Source: Corallococcus sp. AS-1-6
GTDB lineage: Bacteria; Myxococcota; Myxococcia; Myxococcales; Myxococcaceae
Assembly (NCBI RefSeq): GCF_020037015.1
Contig: NZ_JAIQDE010000040.1
Location: 1-64,000 of the forward strand
Length of the DNA stretch: 64,000 bases
Reading direction: 5' to 3'
A program made the position numbers and the translations under genes. Under the pieces are notes generated by a model. It was not told the origin of the DNA, made no database searches, and saw nothing but the letters and a program-made list of their open reading frames with translations. The number at the start of each line of letters is the position of its first letter. Position 1 is the first letter of the stretch. This document shows, in pieces, positions 27,241 to 36,461 of the stretch.

Positions 27241-27702
27241 ATGCCTGGCCCTTCACGCATCCTCGTGCCGGTGGACCTGAAGGACGGTTCCCGGTCCGTC
27301 GTGGACTACGCGCTGCAGCTCGCCCGCCCCTTCGGCGCGACGGTGGACGTGCTGCACGCCTGGGAGCCGCCGCAGTACGTGGCGCCGGACCTGCTGGTGG
27401 CCTCGCCCGGCTGGGACGCCACGTCGCTGGAGGCGATGGCGCGCGACACCGCGGGCAAGGAACTGGAGGCGCTCTTGCGCAAGGTGGACGGCAGCGCGCC
27501 GGTGGCGCTGTCCCACCGCGTGGTGATCGGCGAGGCGGGCAACGTGGTGCTGGAGGAGGCCGAGCGCGGGAAGTACGACCTCATCGTGATGGGCACGCAC
27601 CAGCGCAAGGGGCTCACCCGCATGCTGCTGGGCAGCGTGGCGCAGAAGGTGGTGGGCCACGCCGCCTGCCCGGTGCTCACCCTGCACGTCAGCCCCGAAT
27701 AG
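27241..27702 (+). CDS. Universal stress protein (UspA family)
   Basis: A 153-residue single Usp domain, cytoplasmic, usually dimeric. The opening RILVPVDLKDGSRSVVDYALQLAR and the nucleotide-binding VMGTHQRKGLTRMLLGSVAQKVV (shown here in parts: GTHQRK, then MLLGSVAQ) are characteristic. The second glycine of the ATP-binding pattern GxxG-x9-G(S/T) is Gln here, so nucleotide binding may be weaker. The protein probably helps survive starvation or stress, the usual family role, though its molecular action is unclear. A GGAGG ribosome site lies 7-8 bp upstream. It is divergent from the SDR gene and convergent with the dioxygenase gene. Confidence 0.9.
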   Translation: MPGPSRILVPVDLKDGSRSVVDYALQLARPFGATVDVLHAWEPPQYVAPDLLVASPGWDATSLEAMARDTAGKELEALLRKVDGSAPVALSHRVVIGEAGNVVLEEAERGKYDLIVMGTHQRKGLTRMLLGSVAQKVVGHAACPVLTLHVSPE

Positions 27703-27720
27703 CGGCTCCGGCGTCCGCGG

Positions 27721-28401
27721 CTAGGGCTCCGCCCACTGGCGCAGGAGGTTGTGGTACACGCCCGTGAGCATCACCAGCGCGGGGCTCTTGGGCACCTCGC
27801 GGGTGAGCTGCATGATGGACGTGTCCATGTCGAAGAGCAGCGCGCGCCTCCCCGCGTCGCGGATCATGCTCTGGACCCAGAAGAACGACGCCAGCCGCAC
27901 CCCGCGCGTCACCGGCGTGACGTGGTGCAGGCTGGTGGACGGGTAGACGACGAGGTCCCCCGCGGGCAGCTTCGCCGAGTGGTTGCCGTAGGTGTCCTCC
28001 ACCACCAGCTCCCCGCCGTCGTAGCTGTCCGGCTCGCTGAGGAAGAGCGTGGCGGACACGTCCGTGCGCAGGCGCTGGTTCGTGCCCAGGATGGGCCGGA
28101 TGGCATTGTCCACGTGCGAGCCGAAGTCCATCCCCTGCTCGTAGCGGTTGAACAGCGGCGGGAAGACGCGCTGGGGCAGCACGGCGGAGATGAACAGCGG
28201 GCTCTTCTCCAGGCCGGCCAGCACCAGGTCCCCCAGCTCCCGGGCCGCGGGGCTGCCTTCGGGGAGCTGGAGGTTCTTCTTCACCTGCGCGGACTGCCGG
28301 CCCGCGGTGGTCCGGCCATCCTCCCACGCCGCCTTGTCGAAGACGGCGCGGCAGTGGGCCACCTGCTCGGGCGTGAGGACCTGCGGGATGTGCACCATCA
28401 T
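27721..28401 (-). CDS. Fe(II)/2-oxoglutarate dioxygenase, PiuC/YbiX type
   Basis: A 226-residue PKHD-type hydroxylase. The iron ligands are seen as His96 and Asp98 in GSHVDNAI and the distal His159, with Arg169 in PVTRGVR binding 2-oxoglutarate. PiuC-type genes commonly sit beside catecholate siderophore receptors, and the same holds here: the receptor is 39 bp upstream on the same strand. It is therefore likely cotranscribed under the Fur box at 30807. Its substrate is not known; it may modify a siderophore or the receptor. A GGAGG ribosome site precedes the first ATG (28401), with a second ATG immediately after. Confidence 0.9.
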   Translation of the reverse strand: MMVHIPQVLTPEQVAHCRAVFDKAAWEDGRTTAGRQSAQVKKNLQLPEGSPAARELGDLVLAGLEKSPLFISAVLPQRVFPPLFNRYEQGMDFGSHVDNAIRPILGTNQRLRTDVSATLFLSEPDSYDGGELVVEDTYGNHSAKLPAGDLVVYPSTSLHHVTPVTRGVRLASFFWVQSMIRDAGRRALLFDMDTSIMQLTREVPKSPALVMLTGVYHNLLRQWAEP

Positions 28402-28440
28402 GATGGAGGTCCTCCTACGCCCGGCGGGTGACGCGCGCGA

Positions 28441-30777
28441 CTAGAACCGCACGTGCGCGGAGAGCAGCGCCGAAACGCCGTCCGCCGGCACGGCCTGACC
28501 GCCGTAGTACGCGTCGTAGTAGAGCTTGTCGGTCAGGTTGTAGACGTTGAGCTGCAGGTCCACCTTCTTGATGGAGTACGACGCGAACGCGTCGAAGCGC
28601 CAGGAGTTGGGCACCTTGCTGAGCACGACCGTCGCGTTGGCCGGGTTGTTCACCGTGGCCACGTCCTGGTACGTGGCGCCGCCGCCCACGGACAGCGTGT
28701 CCAGGATGGCGTACGTGGTCCACAGCGAGAAGCTGCGCTTGGGCGTGTTCACCAGGCGCTGGCCCTCCAGGAAGTCATTGGAGTGCTCCCGGATGCTCGC
28801 GTCCAGGAACGTGTAGTTGGCGAACACGTTCCAGCGGCGCACCGGCGAGCCGGCGATGCCGAGCGCGTAGCCCTGCACCCGCTGCTTGCCCTCCAGCACC
28901 GTGGGCGGGCCGTCCGGATCCGAGTTGGGCACGCGCGCGTTCAGCTTGTTCGTGCGGAACAGGGCGGCGTTGACGCTCAGGCGCTCCTGGATGAGGTCGG
29001 ACTTGGCGCCGATCTCGAAGGTCTCGTTCTTCTCCGGATCCAGCGTGACGGTGTCGTTGGCCAGCGTGGCCAGCTCCGCGCTCGGGTTCTGGGACGTGCC
29101 GTACATGCCGTAGACGCTGGTGTTCTCCGCCGGGTGGAGCACCAGGCCCACGCGCCAGTTGAACAGGCTGTTCTCCTGCTCGAAGGCCGCCACGTCACCC
29201 GTCGCGGCATGGGTCTCGTAGTCGCTGTGGAGGTTGTCCAGGCGCACGGTGCCCAGGACCTCCACGTACTTGCCCACCTGGATCTGATCCGACGCGTACG
29301 CGCCCAGGTTCCACTGGCGGCTGTAGTTGGTGGCGCCCGGGACGCGGTTCACGCCGGACAGGTCCGGGGTGGGGTCCGGATCGAACAGGTCCGCCGGCAG
29401 GTTTCCGCTGGCCGTGGTGAGGTTGACGCGGCCCAGCTCCCGCTGCTCGCGCGACACGTCCAGACCGAAGTTGGCGGTGTGCTTGAGGAAGCCCGTGTTG
29501 AACACGCCGCGCACGTCCAACTGGTCCGCGAAGTACATGTTCTCCATGGACGTCTCGAAGCGCTGACGGCCGATGGTGGTGGGGTTGGTGGCCGGCGTCA
29601 GGCCGCGCGGCGCGGTGGGCCGGGCGAAGCGGTCCACGCCGCCGTAGCGCAGCGTGTTCGTCAGGCGGAAGGTGTCGCCCAGGTCCGCCAGGAGGCGCGC
29701 CGTGCCGATGTGCACGTTCACGAGCTCCGCGTCGCTGTCCTTCACGCCGTAGAAGTTCCCACGGGGCACGTCCAGGGTGACGCTCACGGGGTAGCCGTTG
29801 AAGTACGGCTGGCCGTAGTCCGGCACGCTGTCCTCGTGCTGGTAGAAGTAGTCCACTTCCAGGGCGACCTTGTCCGCCAACTGGAAGCGCGCGGACGGCG
29901 CGATGCCCGCCCGGTTCTCCTTCACGACGTCACGGCCCGCGACGCCCGCCAACTGGCCCACGGCGCTCACGCGGAACTGGATGCCGTCGGAGAGCTCCTG
30001 GTTGACGTCCGCCTCGATGCGGCCGATTGGCGCCGTGCCGCCGGACAGGCGCAGGTCCGTGAAGGAGCCCTTGCGCGCCTTCTTCGTCACCAGGTTGATG
30101 GCGCCGCCCGTGGAGCCGCGGCCGAACAGCACCGACGACGGGCCGAAGTAGACCTCCACGCCCTCCAGGTTGAACGTGTCGCGGGTGAACCAGCCCAGGT
30201 CACGCACGCCGTCGCGCAGCGTGTCCGTCTGGGCGGAGAAGCCGCGCAGCGAGAAGGAGTCACCCTGGCGGCCACCCTCGCCCGCCGTCACCGTGATGCC
30301 GGACACGTTGCGCAGGGCATCGCGCAGCGTCGTCGCCTGCTGCTCCTCCATCACGCGCTCGGGGACCACCGTGATGGTCTGCGGCGTGTCCACCAGCGGC
30401 CGGGGCAGGCGCGTCAGGCTGGGCTCCGTGACGTTGTACTTCTGCGTCTCGCCTTCCACGGACACTTCCGGCAGCACGTACGCGTCGTCCGCGCCGGCCT
30501 CCTCCGCCGTCGCGTCCGCCGTGGGCGCGGACTCCGGGGTGCGCTCGGGGGCCGGGGCCTCCTGGCCCACGGGGGCGGGCTCCACCGGCCGGGACTCCTG
30601 CACCGGCGCCGCCGCCTCACCCGTCACCGGCGTCTCCTGCGCCACGGCGCCACCCGCCGCCAGGGCGGAGGCGAGGCCTACGGCCGCGGGCCCCCAGGGC
30701 CAGAGCGCGCCACGCACGCCGCCAGGGTTGCCATGCGTGGAGCGGATACCAGTACGACCGGGCTTTGCTGTGGACAC
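28441..30777 (-). CDS. TonB-dependent siderophore receptor (Fiu-like)
   Basis: A 778-residue outer-membrane receptor. A signal peptide ends near AVAQE, then a Pro/Ala/Glu-rich region precedes the TonB box (LPEVSVEGE region) and plug domain (LVDTPQTITVVPERVMEEQ, LRNVSGITVTAGEGG, SLRGFSAQTDTLRDGVRD). The 22-stranded barrel follows and the chain ends in the typical Phe (SAHVRF). Siderophore receptors have this form. GTG 30777 is the likely start with GAGGGGA before it; GTG 30717 would give a shorter leader. A perfect Fur palindrome sits 30 bp upstream. Substrate is probably a catecholate siderophore, inferred from the PiuC partner. Confidence 0.94.
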   Translation of the reverse strand: MSTAKPGRTGIRSTHGNPGGVRGALWPWGPAAVGLASALAAGGAVAQETPVTGEAAAPVQESRPVEPAPVGQEAPAPERTPESAPTADATAEEAGADDAYVLPEVSVEGETQKYNVTEPSLTRLPRPLVDTPQTITVVPERVMEEQQATTLRDALRNVSGITVTAGEGGRQGDSFSLRGFSAQTDTLRDGVRDLGWFTRDTFNLEGVEVYFGPSSVLFGRGSTGGAINLVTKKARKGSFTDLRLSGGTAPIGRIEADVNQELSDGIQFRVSAVGQLAGVAGRDVVKENRAGIAPSARFQLADKVALEVDYFYQHEDSVPDYGQPYFNGYPVSVTLDVPRGNFYGVKDSDAELVNVHIGTARLLADLGDTFRLTNTLRYGGVDRFARPTAPRGLTPATNPTTIGRQRFETSMENMYFADQLDVRGVFNTGFLKHTANFGLDVSREQRELGRVNLTTASGNLPADLFDPDPTPDLSGVNRVPGATNYSRQWNLGAYASDQIQVGKYVEVLGTVRLDNLHSDYETHAATGDVAAFEQENSLFNWRVGLVLHPAENTSVYGMYGTSQNPSAELATLANDTVTLDPEKNETFEIGAKSDLIQERLSVNAALFRTNKLNARVPNSDPDGPPTVLEGKQRVQGYALGIAGSPVRRWNVFANYTFLDASIREHSNDFLEGQRLVNTPKRSFSLWTTYAILDTLSVGGGATYQDVATVNNPANATVVLSKVPNSWRFDAFASYSIKKVDLQLNVYNLTDKLYYDAYYGGQAVPADGVSALLSAHVRF

Positions 30778-30806
30778 GAATCCCCTCGGGAGGAAGCACT
30801 GCCTAG

Positions 30807-30823
30807 ATGAGAATGATTCTCAT
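30807..30823 (-). promoter_or_regulatory. Fur box upstream of the siderophore receptor
   Basis: ATGAGAAT-G-ATTCTCAT is a perfect 8-1-8 inverted repeat, close to the Fur consensus (GATAATGATAATCATTATC core). It is 30 bp upstream of the receptor start, where bound Fur-Fe(II) would block transcription. It predicts iron repression of receptor and dioxygenase. Confidence 0.85.
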
Positions 30824-31016
30824 ATGCAGGACCCCGTTGCTCGATACAAGAAATTTCTTCCCGTCGACACAACAAGGAGCAAAGGCAGACAAATGGCCCT
30901 GCACTGCTTTGCATCAGACGGACGAATGCCACATGCCGCCGGGTGAAGACGACGAAGCCCGGATCCGCGCTCGCGGTCCGGGCCTCGGGGATGCGTGGAC
31001 TTGCCGAGCCGCGGCT

Positions 31017-32315
31017 TCAGGCGGCGTTCGTCTTCGACTCCGCGGGCGGCGCCACCGGGCTCTCGGGGGCCACGGGCTGCGTCTTGCGGCGCGGGACGAA
31101 GCGGCGCCAGGAGAGCGCGTAGCCGGTGTAGACGAGGAACACCGCACCGAAGGACGCGAGCGCCGCGATGAGCTGGCCCATCCACCCCAGCGCCTCGCCG
31201 GTGTGCAGGAAGCGCAGCCAGGTGCGCAGCTTCCGGCCGCTGTTGAAGTCCGCGTACGTCTCCGTCTTCAGGGACTGGGCCGTGTACGGATCCAGCGACA
31301 CCGTGTTGGTGGCGAAGAGCGGCCAGCGCTCCTGCTCGCGGACGGTGAAGACGCTGGCCTGCGGGCCCTTCGGACCGCCGCGCCCCTCCGCGCGCCCTTC
31401 TCCACGCGGGCCACCCTCGCCTCGCGGAGCACCTTCGGGACGGCCACCGGGGCCTCCGGCGCCCTGGGGCGTGGCCAGGCGCAGGGTGATGGCCTCCCAG
31501 GCGTTGGACTGCTTCATCACGGCCGCGAACTGCGCATCCAGCGGCTGGGGCTGCGTCCCCGGCGCGGGCGTGGGCACGGCCACGGGCGCCGAGGCGGTGG
31601 GCCCCTGCGCCGCGGGTGGCTCGTTGCCGGTGAGCGTGAAGACCAGGTTCGACGCCCACTTGTAGGAGATCACCGCGCCGGACGCGGTCAGCACCACCAG
31701 CACGGGCAGCGCCCAGAAGCCGATGACGTTGTGCCAGTTGAAGTCGCGCGCCTTGCCCTTGAGCCCGGGGCGGAACCACAGGATGGGCCGCAGGGCGCGC
31801 GGGTTCCATTTGCGCGGCCACCACAGGAAGATGCCGGTGAGGCCCAGGAACAGGAACGCCAGGTTGGCCACGCCGGTGACGGCCTTGCCCACGGCGCGGC
31901 TGTCACCCGACGCCGCGAGCCAGCGGTGCAGCTCCTCCATCGTGTGGAAGAACGAGCGCCAGCCCCGCGCGCCCTGCTCGCGCACCTCGCCGGTGTAGGG
32001 GTGGACGTAGACGGCGGCGCCGCGGCCCAGGGCCACCGTCACCATGCTGTCCGGCTCCGAGGACACCGTCACGCCGGAGGGCGGCACGGCGGGCTTCGCC
32101 TCCTTCACCTTCGCGATCATCTGCTCCAGCGTCAGGCGCGCGGCCCCCTCCGCGGGAGGCGCAGCGTGGCGGGCGTCACGGTCCGCCCAGTCGACGATCT
32201 GCGACTCGAACGCGATCGCCGCGCCCGTGAACGACATGACCGCGACCACGAGCCCCACGACGAGGCCGCAGACCAGGTGGATCCAGAAGAGAATCGAGCG
32301 GAGCTTGGGGTTCAT
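31017..32315 (-). CDS. PepSY-associated membrane protein (siderophore reductase-like)
   Basis: A 432-residue inner-membrane protein of the PepSY_TM family. Membrane helices lie near residues 8-33, 145-165, 195-215 and 385-405, with PepSY-type periplasmic regions between. Histidines in the helices (IHLVCG, LHRWL, FNWHNVIG, LHTGEALGW) are candidate haem ligands as in FoxB/FpvG-type ferrisiderophore reductases. A Gly/Arg/Pro-rich low-complexity insert stands near residues 285-315. The TonB gene is 29 bp upstream. It probably reduces imported ferric siderophore in the periplasm; that role comes from family and context. Confidence 0.85.
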   Translation of the reverse strand: MNPKLRSILFWIHLVCGLVVGLVVAVMSFTGAAIAFESQIVDWADRDARHAAPPAEGAARLTLEQMIAKVKEAKPAVPPSGVTVSSEPDSMVTVALGRGAAVYVHPYTGEVREQGARGWRSFFHTMEELHRWLAASGDSRAVGKAVTGVANLAFLFLGLTGIFLWWPRKWNPRALRPILWFRPGLKGKARDFNWHNVIGFWALPVLVVLTASGAVISYKWASNLVFTLTGNEPPAAQGPTASAPVAVPTPAPGTQPQPLDAQFAAVMKQSNAWEAITLRLATPQGAGGPGGRPEGAPRGEGGPRGEGRAEGRGGPKGPQASVFTVREQERWPLFATNTVSLDPYTAQSLKTETYADFNSGRKLRTWLRFLHTGEALGWMGQLIAALASFGAVFLVYTGYALSWRRFVPRRKTQPVAPESPVAPPAESKTNAA

Positions 32316-32343
32316 GAAGGCTTCTACGGGACCGCGAAAGGGA

Positions 32344-33216
32344 CTACCTCAGGGCGAACTTCACCGGGATGACGACCTTCACGCGCACCGGCGCGCCGTC
32401 GTGCCCCAGGGCGGGCGAGAAGCGCCAGCCCGCCACGGACTCGAGCGCGGCCTCGTCCAGCCCCGGCACCGAGCGATGGATGCGCGGCGAGCCCGGCTCC
32501 ACCGCGCCGTTCGTTCCAATGACCACCATCACCATCACCACGCCGGTGATTCCGTCCTCGCGCGCGCGGCGCGGATACTCCGGCTTGCCGGACAGCAGCA
32601 CCGGCAGCTTCATCACGTCGCGCGGCGTGTAGATGGGCGGCGCGGTGCCCTGCCCGCCGACCTTGCCGCCCACGACTCCGCCCACCACGCCCCCGACGAC
32701 GCCGCCCACCGCGCCGTCCGGCACGCCCGGACCCGCGGGCGCCTGCGACGCGACCGCGGCCACCTCCGTCGCGGCCGGGGTCTCCACCTGCTCCACCACC
32801 GGCTCCGGCTCCTTCACCGGCTCCGGGACCTTCGCGGGCACCACCAGCTCCTGCCGCTTCGGGCGAGGCTTCTGCACCACCGGCTTCACCGGCTCCGCGG
32901 CCGCCTTCTTCAGCGCGCCGCCACCCAACGGCGGCGGAGGCGGCGCGTAGGCCATCAGCACCAGAACCGGCTCCGCCTTCTTGATTTCGGGCACGGGGCG
33001 GCCCGGCATCATCAACCCCACCGCCACCGCCAGCACGTGCGCCACGGTCGCGGTCAGCAACGCCCCGCTCCAGCGCCCCCATCCCCCCTCCGCCGCAGCC
33101 GTGGCGGACTGGAAGAGTCCCGCCGGGCTCCGCACCGGATCCGCACGGACCGTCACAGCCTGCGGCAGTGTCGGGGCAGCACCCAATCCGTCGTCGAAGT
33201 TGAGAATGGTTCGCAT
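32344..33216 (-). CDS. Energy transducer TonB
   Basis: A 290-residue TonB. A short cytoplasmic N-terminus precedes a membrane helix (about residues 53-70: TATVAHVLAVAVGLMM). A long Pro/Lys/Glu-rich periplasmic spacer with EPVKEPEPV follows, then a Gly/Val repeat (GGVVGGVVGGVVGG), and the C-terminal domain (about 210-290: PEYPRRAREDGITG, VAGWRFSPALG) that contacts TonB boxes. It couples the inner-membrane proton gradient to the receptor at 28441. ATG 33216 lies within a Fur-like sequence. The gene is upstream of the PepSY gene by 29 bp; ExbB/ExbD are not in the window. Confidence 0.92.
   Translation of the reverse strand: MRTILNFDDGLGAAPTLPQAVTVRADPVRSPAGLFQSATAAAEGGWGRWSGALLTATVAHVLAVAVGLMMPGRPVPEIKKAEPVLVLMAYAPPPPPLGGGALKKAAAEPVKPVVQKPRPKRQELVVPAKVPEPVKEPEPVVEQVETPAATEVAAVASQAPAGPGVPDGAVGGVVGGVVGGVVGGKVGGQGTAPPIYTPRDVMKLPVLLSGKPEYPRRAREDGITGVVMVMVVIGTNGAVEPGSPRIHRSVPGLDEAALESVAGWRFSPALGHDGAPVRVKVVIPVKFALR
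33200..33216 (-). promoter_or_regulatory. Fur-like sequence overlapping the tonB start
   Basis: TTGAGAATGGTTCGCAT matches the perfect Fur palindrome at 30807 in 14 of 17 positions and overlaps the ATG of tonB. Binding here would block tonB-pepSY. Because it is also coding sequence (first six codons), chance is possible. Confidence 0.4.
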
Positions 33217-33436
33217 TTTCGGTTGCCGAAAGGGGATATCCCCGATGGGGTGGCAACGTCAATCTGGCGCGATGCTGAAATCGTCCCGGGACGCCATCAC
33301 CTGACGTTTTCGTCGCCAAGGGCGCGATTTTCCGAGGTGCGTCCGCACCCTGCTGCGTATAAAGGCCATCCGCCGACCTGTTTTCTGTCGTTGCCCGACT
33401 GTCGCATCGGGTGCGACACGCTTAGCCCCCCCATCC

Positions 33437-33916
33437 ATGACGCCGGTCCCTTCCCACACCGGGCGTGAAGCCCCCCGCGAGGCCAGGTTCGCCCTGGCGG
33501 CGGTCGTGTGCGCGGCGGTGCTGGCCTGGTTCCTGGGGATGGTGGGGCTGCCGTCCGCGCCCCGTCACGGCGCCCCCCCGGAGGCCGCGGCGTCACGGAC
33601 GCATGCGCTGTCGCGCGCGCCTTCCACCCCGAAGCTGGGGTGGGAGGAGGCGGGGCTGCTGCATGGCTCGCACGTGGCCGCGCCACGGACGGGCACGCGC
33701 GATCAGGTGGACGGCGATGGCACCGGCCTCCGCCCCTCGACGCCGTTCACGCCCCGGCTGGACACGCTGCGCGCGATCCTCGCGCGCCATGACGCGCGGA
33801 TGCTGGCGCGGGCCGAGGGCCTGCTTGCCCGGGCGCTCCCCTCCCGGCTCACGCCGCTGGCGGACCGTCCCCGGACGGTGAACTGCCCGGCGCAGGGCCC
33901 GCCCGTTTGGGGCTGA
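33437..33916 (+). CDS. Hypothetical membrane-anchored protein
   Basis: A 159-residue open frame starting at an ATG after a C-rich stretch. One clear membrane helix spans residues 17-38 (FALAAVVCAAVLAWFLGMVGL), and the rest is Arg/Pro/Ala-rich without recognisable motifs. It lies alone, divergent from tonB with 220 bp between; a TATAAA hexamer stands at about 33358, a possible -10. I do not recognise a family. In this GC-rich sequence a false open frame is possible, but the well-formed membrane helix favours a real gene. Confidence 0.45.
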   Translation: MTPVPSHTGREAPREARFALAAVVCAAVLAWFLGMVGLPSAPRHGAPPEAAASRTHALSRAPSTPKLGWEEAGLLHGSHVAAPRTGTRDQVDGDGTGLRPSTPFTPRLDTLRAILARHDARMLARAEGLLARALPSRLTPLADRPRTVNCPAQGPPVWG

Positions 33917-34071
33917 GCGGTTCTTCCGCGTCCCGCTTCCCCTGTTCACGGGAGCGCGCCCGTCTCCGCCCTGGTGTGACCCCTGGGGCTCGGGCGGGCA
34001 GGCCCTTCCCACGACACGAACCTTCCAACACGCGGTGCGCCCTTCGCGGCCGCGCGAGGCCCTTTTTCCCC

Positions 34072-34233
34072 ATGTCTTCCTCCCCTTCCCCCGAACCCAC
34101 CCCCTCCTCCCCGCCGCAGGCCCAGCAGGGCGGCGCCACCCACGATCAGTGGCAGGGCGCGCGCCTGTTGTGGAGCGGACTGCTGTGCCTGCTCATCATC
34201 GCCGGGGCCATTGCCCTCGAGCGATGCGGTTGA
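34072..34233 (+). CDS. Small single-pass membrane protein
   Basis: A 53-residue frame. The first 25 residues are Ser/Pro/Gln-rich, followed by one membrane helix (about 31-49: LLWSGLLCLLIIAGAIAL) and a short basic end. Such short proteins with a Pro-rich head are frequent in myxobacterial genomes and have no known role. The start at 34072 is the only ATG giving a compact protein; the frame is open upstream. It is followed within 25 bp by a hairpin and then the antiporter gene. Confidence 0.45.
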   Translation: MSSSPSPEPTPSSPPQAQQGGATHDQWQGARLLWSGLLCLLIIAGAIALERCG

Positions 34234-34256
34234 GTCCGCCCTAACTTCCTGAGGAT

Positions 34257-34285
34257 CCGGCCCCGCGCAGCGCGGGCGGGGCCGG
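34257..34285 (+). terminator. GC-rich hairpin upstream of the antiporter
   Basis: CCGGCCCCGC (34257-34266) pairs perfectly with GCGGGGCCGG (34276-34285) around a 9-nt loop. It lies 24 bp after the small membrane protein and 35 bp before the antiporter start. No T-tract, so it may be a terminator or a structured leader. Confidence 0.35.
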
Positions 34286-34319
34286 TCATCGAGAGCCCAT
34301 CACCTCCAGAGGCGCCCCC

Positions 34320-36377
34320 ATGCACGACGCCCACGCGTTCCTCCAAGCCCTCGCCACCGTCCTATGTGTCGCGGCGGTCACCACGGTCCTCTTCCAGCGC
34401 CTGCGCCAGCCGGTGGTGCTGGGCTACATCCTCGCGGGCTTCATCATCGGGCCGCACGTCCCCATCCCATTGGTGGCGGACCCTGGCATCGTGCAGACGC
34501 TGTCGGAGCTGGGCGTCATCCTGCTGATGTTCTCCCTGGGGCTGGAGTTCAGCCTGCGGCGGCTGTTCCAGGTGGGGCCCACCGCGGGGCTCACCGCCGT
34601 CATCCAGTGCAGCGTGATGGTGTGGCTGGGCTTCATCATCGGCCGCGCCTTCGGCTGGACGATGCTGGAGAGCCTGTTCACCGGCTGCTGCATCGCCATC
34701 TCCAGCACCACCATCATCGCCAAGGCGTTCGACGAGCAGAACATCCGGGGCGCGCTGCGCGGCATCGTGGTGGGCATCCTCATCGTGGAGGACCTCATCG
34801 GCATCCTGCTGATGGCCATGCTCACGGCGGTGTCCAGCGGCACCGGCCTGTCCGCCGGGGACCTGGCGTACACCGTGGGCCGGCTGGCCGCGTTCCTCGT
34901 GGGCCTGGTCGCCATTGGCCTGTTCGTCGTGCCCCGGTTGATGCGCTACATCACGAAGCTCCAGCGGCCGGAGACGACGCTCGTCACCAGCGTGGGCATC
35001 TGCTTCGCGGGCGCGCTGCTGGCGCAGACGTTCGGCTACTCGGTGGCGCTGGGTGCGTTCCTCGCGGGCTCGCTGGTGGCGGAGTCCGGCGAGGGCAAGG
35101 AGATCGAGCACCTGGTGCAGCCGGTGCGCGACCTGTTCGGCGCGGTGTTCTTCGTGTCGGTGGGCATGCTGATCGACCCGGCGCTCATCCGCGAGCACTG
35201 GCTGGCCATCGCGGTGCTCACCGGCGTGGTCATCGGGGGGAAGATCCTCAGCGTGTCGCTGGGCGCGTTCTTCACGGGCAACGGCACGCGCACGTCCGTG
35301 CAGGCGGGCCTGAGCCTGTCCCAGATTGGCGAGTTCTCCTTCATCATCGCGGGCCTGGGCCTGTCCCTGAAGGCGACGGGCACGTTCCTCTACCCGGTGG
35401 CGGTGGCCGTGTCCGCCATCACCACGCTGACGACGCCGTGGCTCATCCGCGCGTCGGGGCCCATCGCCAACTGGGTGGACCGCAAGCTGCCGGCGCCGCT
35501 CCAGACGTTCGCGTCGCTGTACGGGAGCTGGGTGGAGAACCTGCGCACGTCGCCGCGCCAGAAGACGGTGGGCGCGCGCGTGCGGCGCATGGGGCTCCTG
35601 ATGCTGCTGGACGCGGCGTTCATCACCATCATCGTCATCGGCACGTCGGTGCTGCTGCCCCAGGTGACGGAGTTCATCGACGAGCGCATGGGCTGGGGCA
35701 AGACGCTGACGCCGTGGATCGTCATCGGCCTGTCCACGGCGCTGGCCCTGCCCTTCTGCGTGGGCATCGTGCGCATGGGGCGGCGGCTGGGCGTGGTGCT
35801 CGCGGAGGGCGCGCTCCCGGCCGCGGCCAACGGCAAGGTGGACCTGGCGGCGGCGCCCCGGCGGGTGCTGGTGGTGGCGCTCCAGTTGGCCAGCGTCTTC
35901 ATGGTGGGTGTGCCGGTGCTGGCCATCACCCAGCCGTTCCTGCCCGGCGTGCCCGGCGCGGTGATCCTGCTGGTGTCCCTGGGGGTGATGGGCTTCGCCT
36001 TCTGGAAGAGCGCCACGAACCTGCAGGGCCACATGCGCGCGGGCGCGCAGGTCATCGTGGAGGCGCTCGCGGCCCAGTCCCACGCCAAGGGCGACGAGGA
36101 CGAGCCGTCACCGGACGTGCTGCACGGCGTGCGTCAGATGCTGCCCGGCATCGGCGAACCGGAGTCGGTGGCGCTCGGCGAGTCCAGCGCGGCGGTGGGC
36201 CGGACGCTGGCGGAGCTCAACCTGCGCGGGATGACGGGGGCCACGGTGCTGGCCATCCGGCGGGGCGACGCGGGCGTGCTGGTGCCCACCGCGCAGGAGG
36301 TGCTGCGCGCGGGTGACATCCTCGCGCTCGCGGGGACGCACGAGGCCATCGACGCGGCGAAGGACGTGCTCGGCTGA
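34320..36377 (+). CDS. Kef-type monovalent cation:proton antiporter (CPA2)
   Basis: A 685-residue inner-membrane protein. The N-terminal two-thirds (residues 1-385) is the Na+/H+ exchanger domain with about 12 helices and the family motifs LRQPVVLGYILAGFIIGP, ISSTTIIAKAFDE, IVEDLIGILLMA and GAFLAGSLVAES. Four further helices follow, and the last 90 residues form a TrkA-C regulatory domain (ALGESSAAVGRTLAELNLRG, LRAGDILALAGT). No TrkA-N NAD-binding domain is visible. It is likely a potassium or sodium efflux system controlled by ligands binding TrkA-C. Start ATG 34320; single gene. Confidence 0.92.
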   Translation: MHDAHAFLQALATVLCVAAVTTVLFQRLRQPVVLGYILAGFIIGPHVPIPLVADPGIVQTLSELGVILLMFSLGLEFSLRRLFQVGPTAGLTAVIQCSVMVWLGFIIGRAFGWTMLESLFTGCCIAISSTTIIAKAFDEQNIRGALRGIVVGILIVEDLIGILLMAMLTAVSSGTGLSAGDLAYTVGRLAAFLVGLVAIGLFVVPRLMRYITKLQRPETTLVTSVGICFAGALLAQTFGYSVALGAFLAGSLVAESGEGKEIEHLVQPVRDLFGAVFFVSVGMLIDPALIREHWLAIAVLTGVVIGGKILSVSLGAFFTGNGTRTSVQAGLSLSQIGEFSFIIAGLGLSLKATGTFLYPVAVAVSAITTLTTPWLIRASGPIANWVDRKLPAPLQTFASLYGSWVENLRTSPRQKTVGARVRRMGLLMLLDAAFITIIVIGTSVLLPQVTEFIDERMGWGKTLTPWIVIGLSTALALPFCVGIVRMGRRLGVVLAEGALPAAANGKVDLAAAPRRVLVVALQLASVFMVGVPVLAITQPFLPGVPGAVILLVSLGVMGFAFWKSATNLQGHMRAGAQVIVEALAAQSHAKGDEDEPSPDVLHGVRQMLPGIGEPESVALGESSAAVGRTLAELNLRGMTGATVLAIRRGDAGVLVPTAQEVLRAGDILALAGTHEAIDAAKDVLG

Positions 36378-36461
36378 CGCGGGGCACCGGACGCAATGGG
36401 GGACGCGGCCGTCCGTAGCAAGGGCATGCCGCTCCCCTTCCGCCTTCCGGAGGTCTCCGCC

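Noticed and set aside
32640-32720. GC-rich repeat in tonB as a mobile or CRISPR-like repeat
   Set aside because: It is a short in-frame GGVV codon repeat in the flexible spacer of TonB, without spacers or flanking mobile elements.
28441-33216. Idea that tonB, pepSY, receptor and dioxygenase form one operon
   Set aside because: A 239-bp gap with its own perfect Fur box separates the receptor from pepSY, so two iron-controlled units are more likely.
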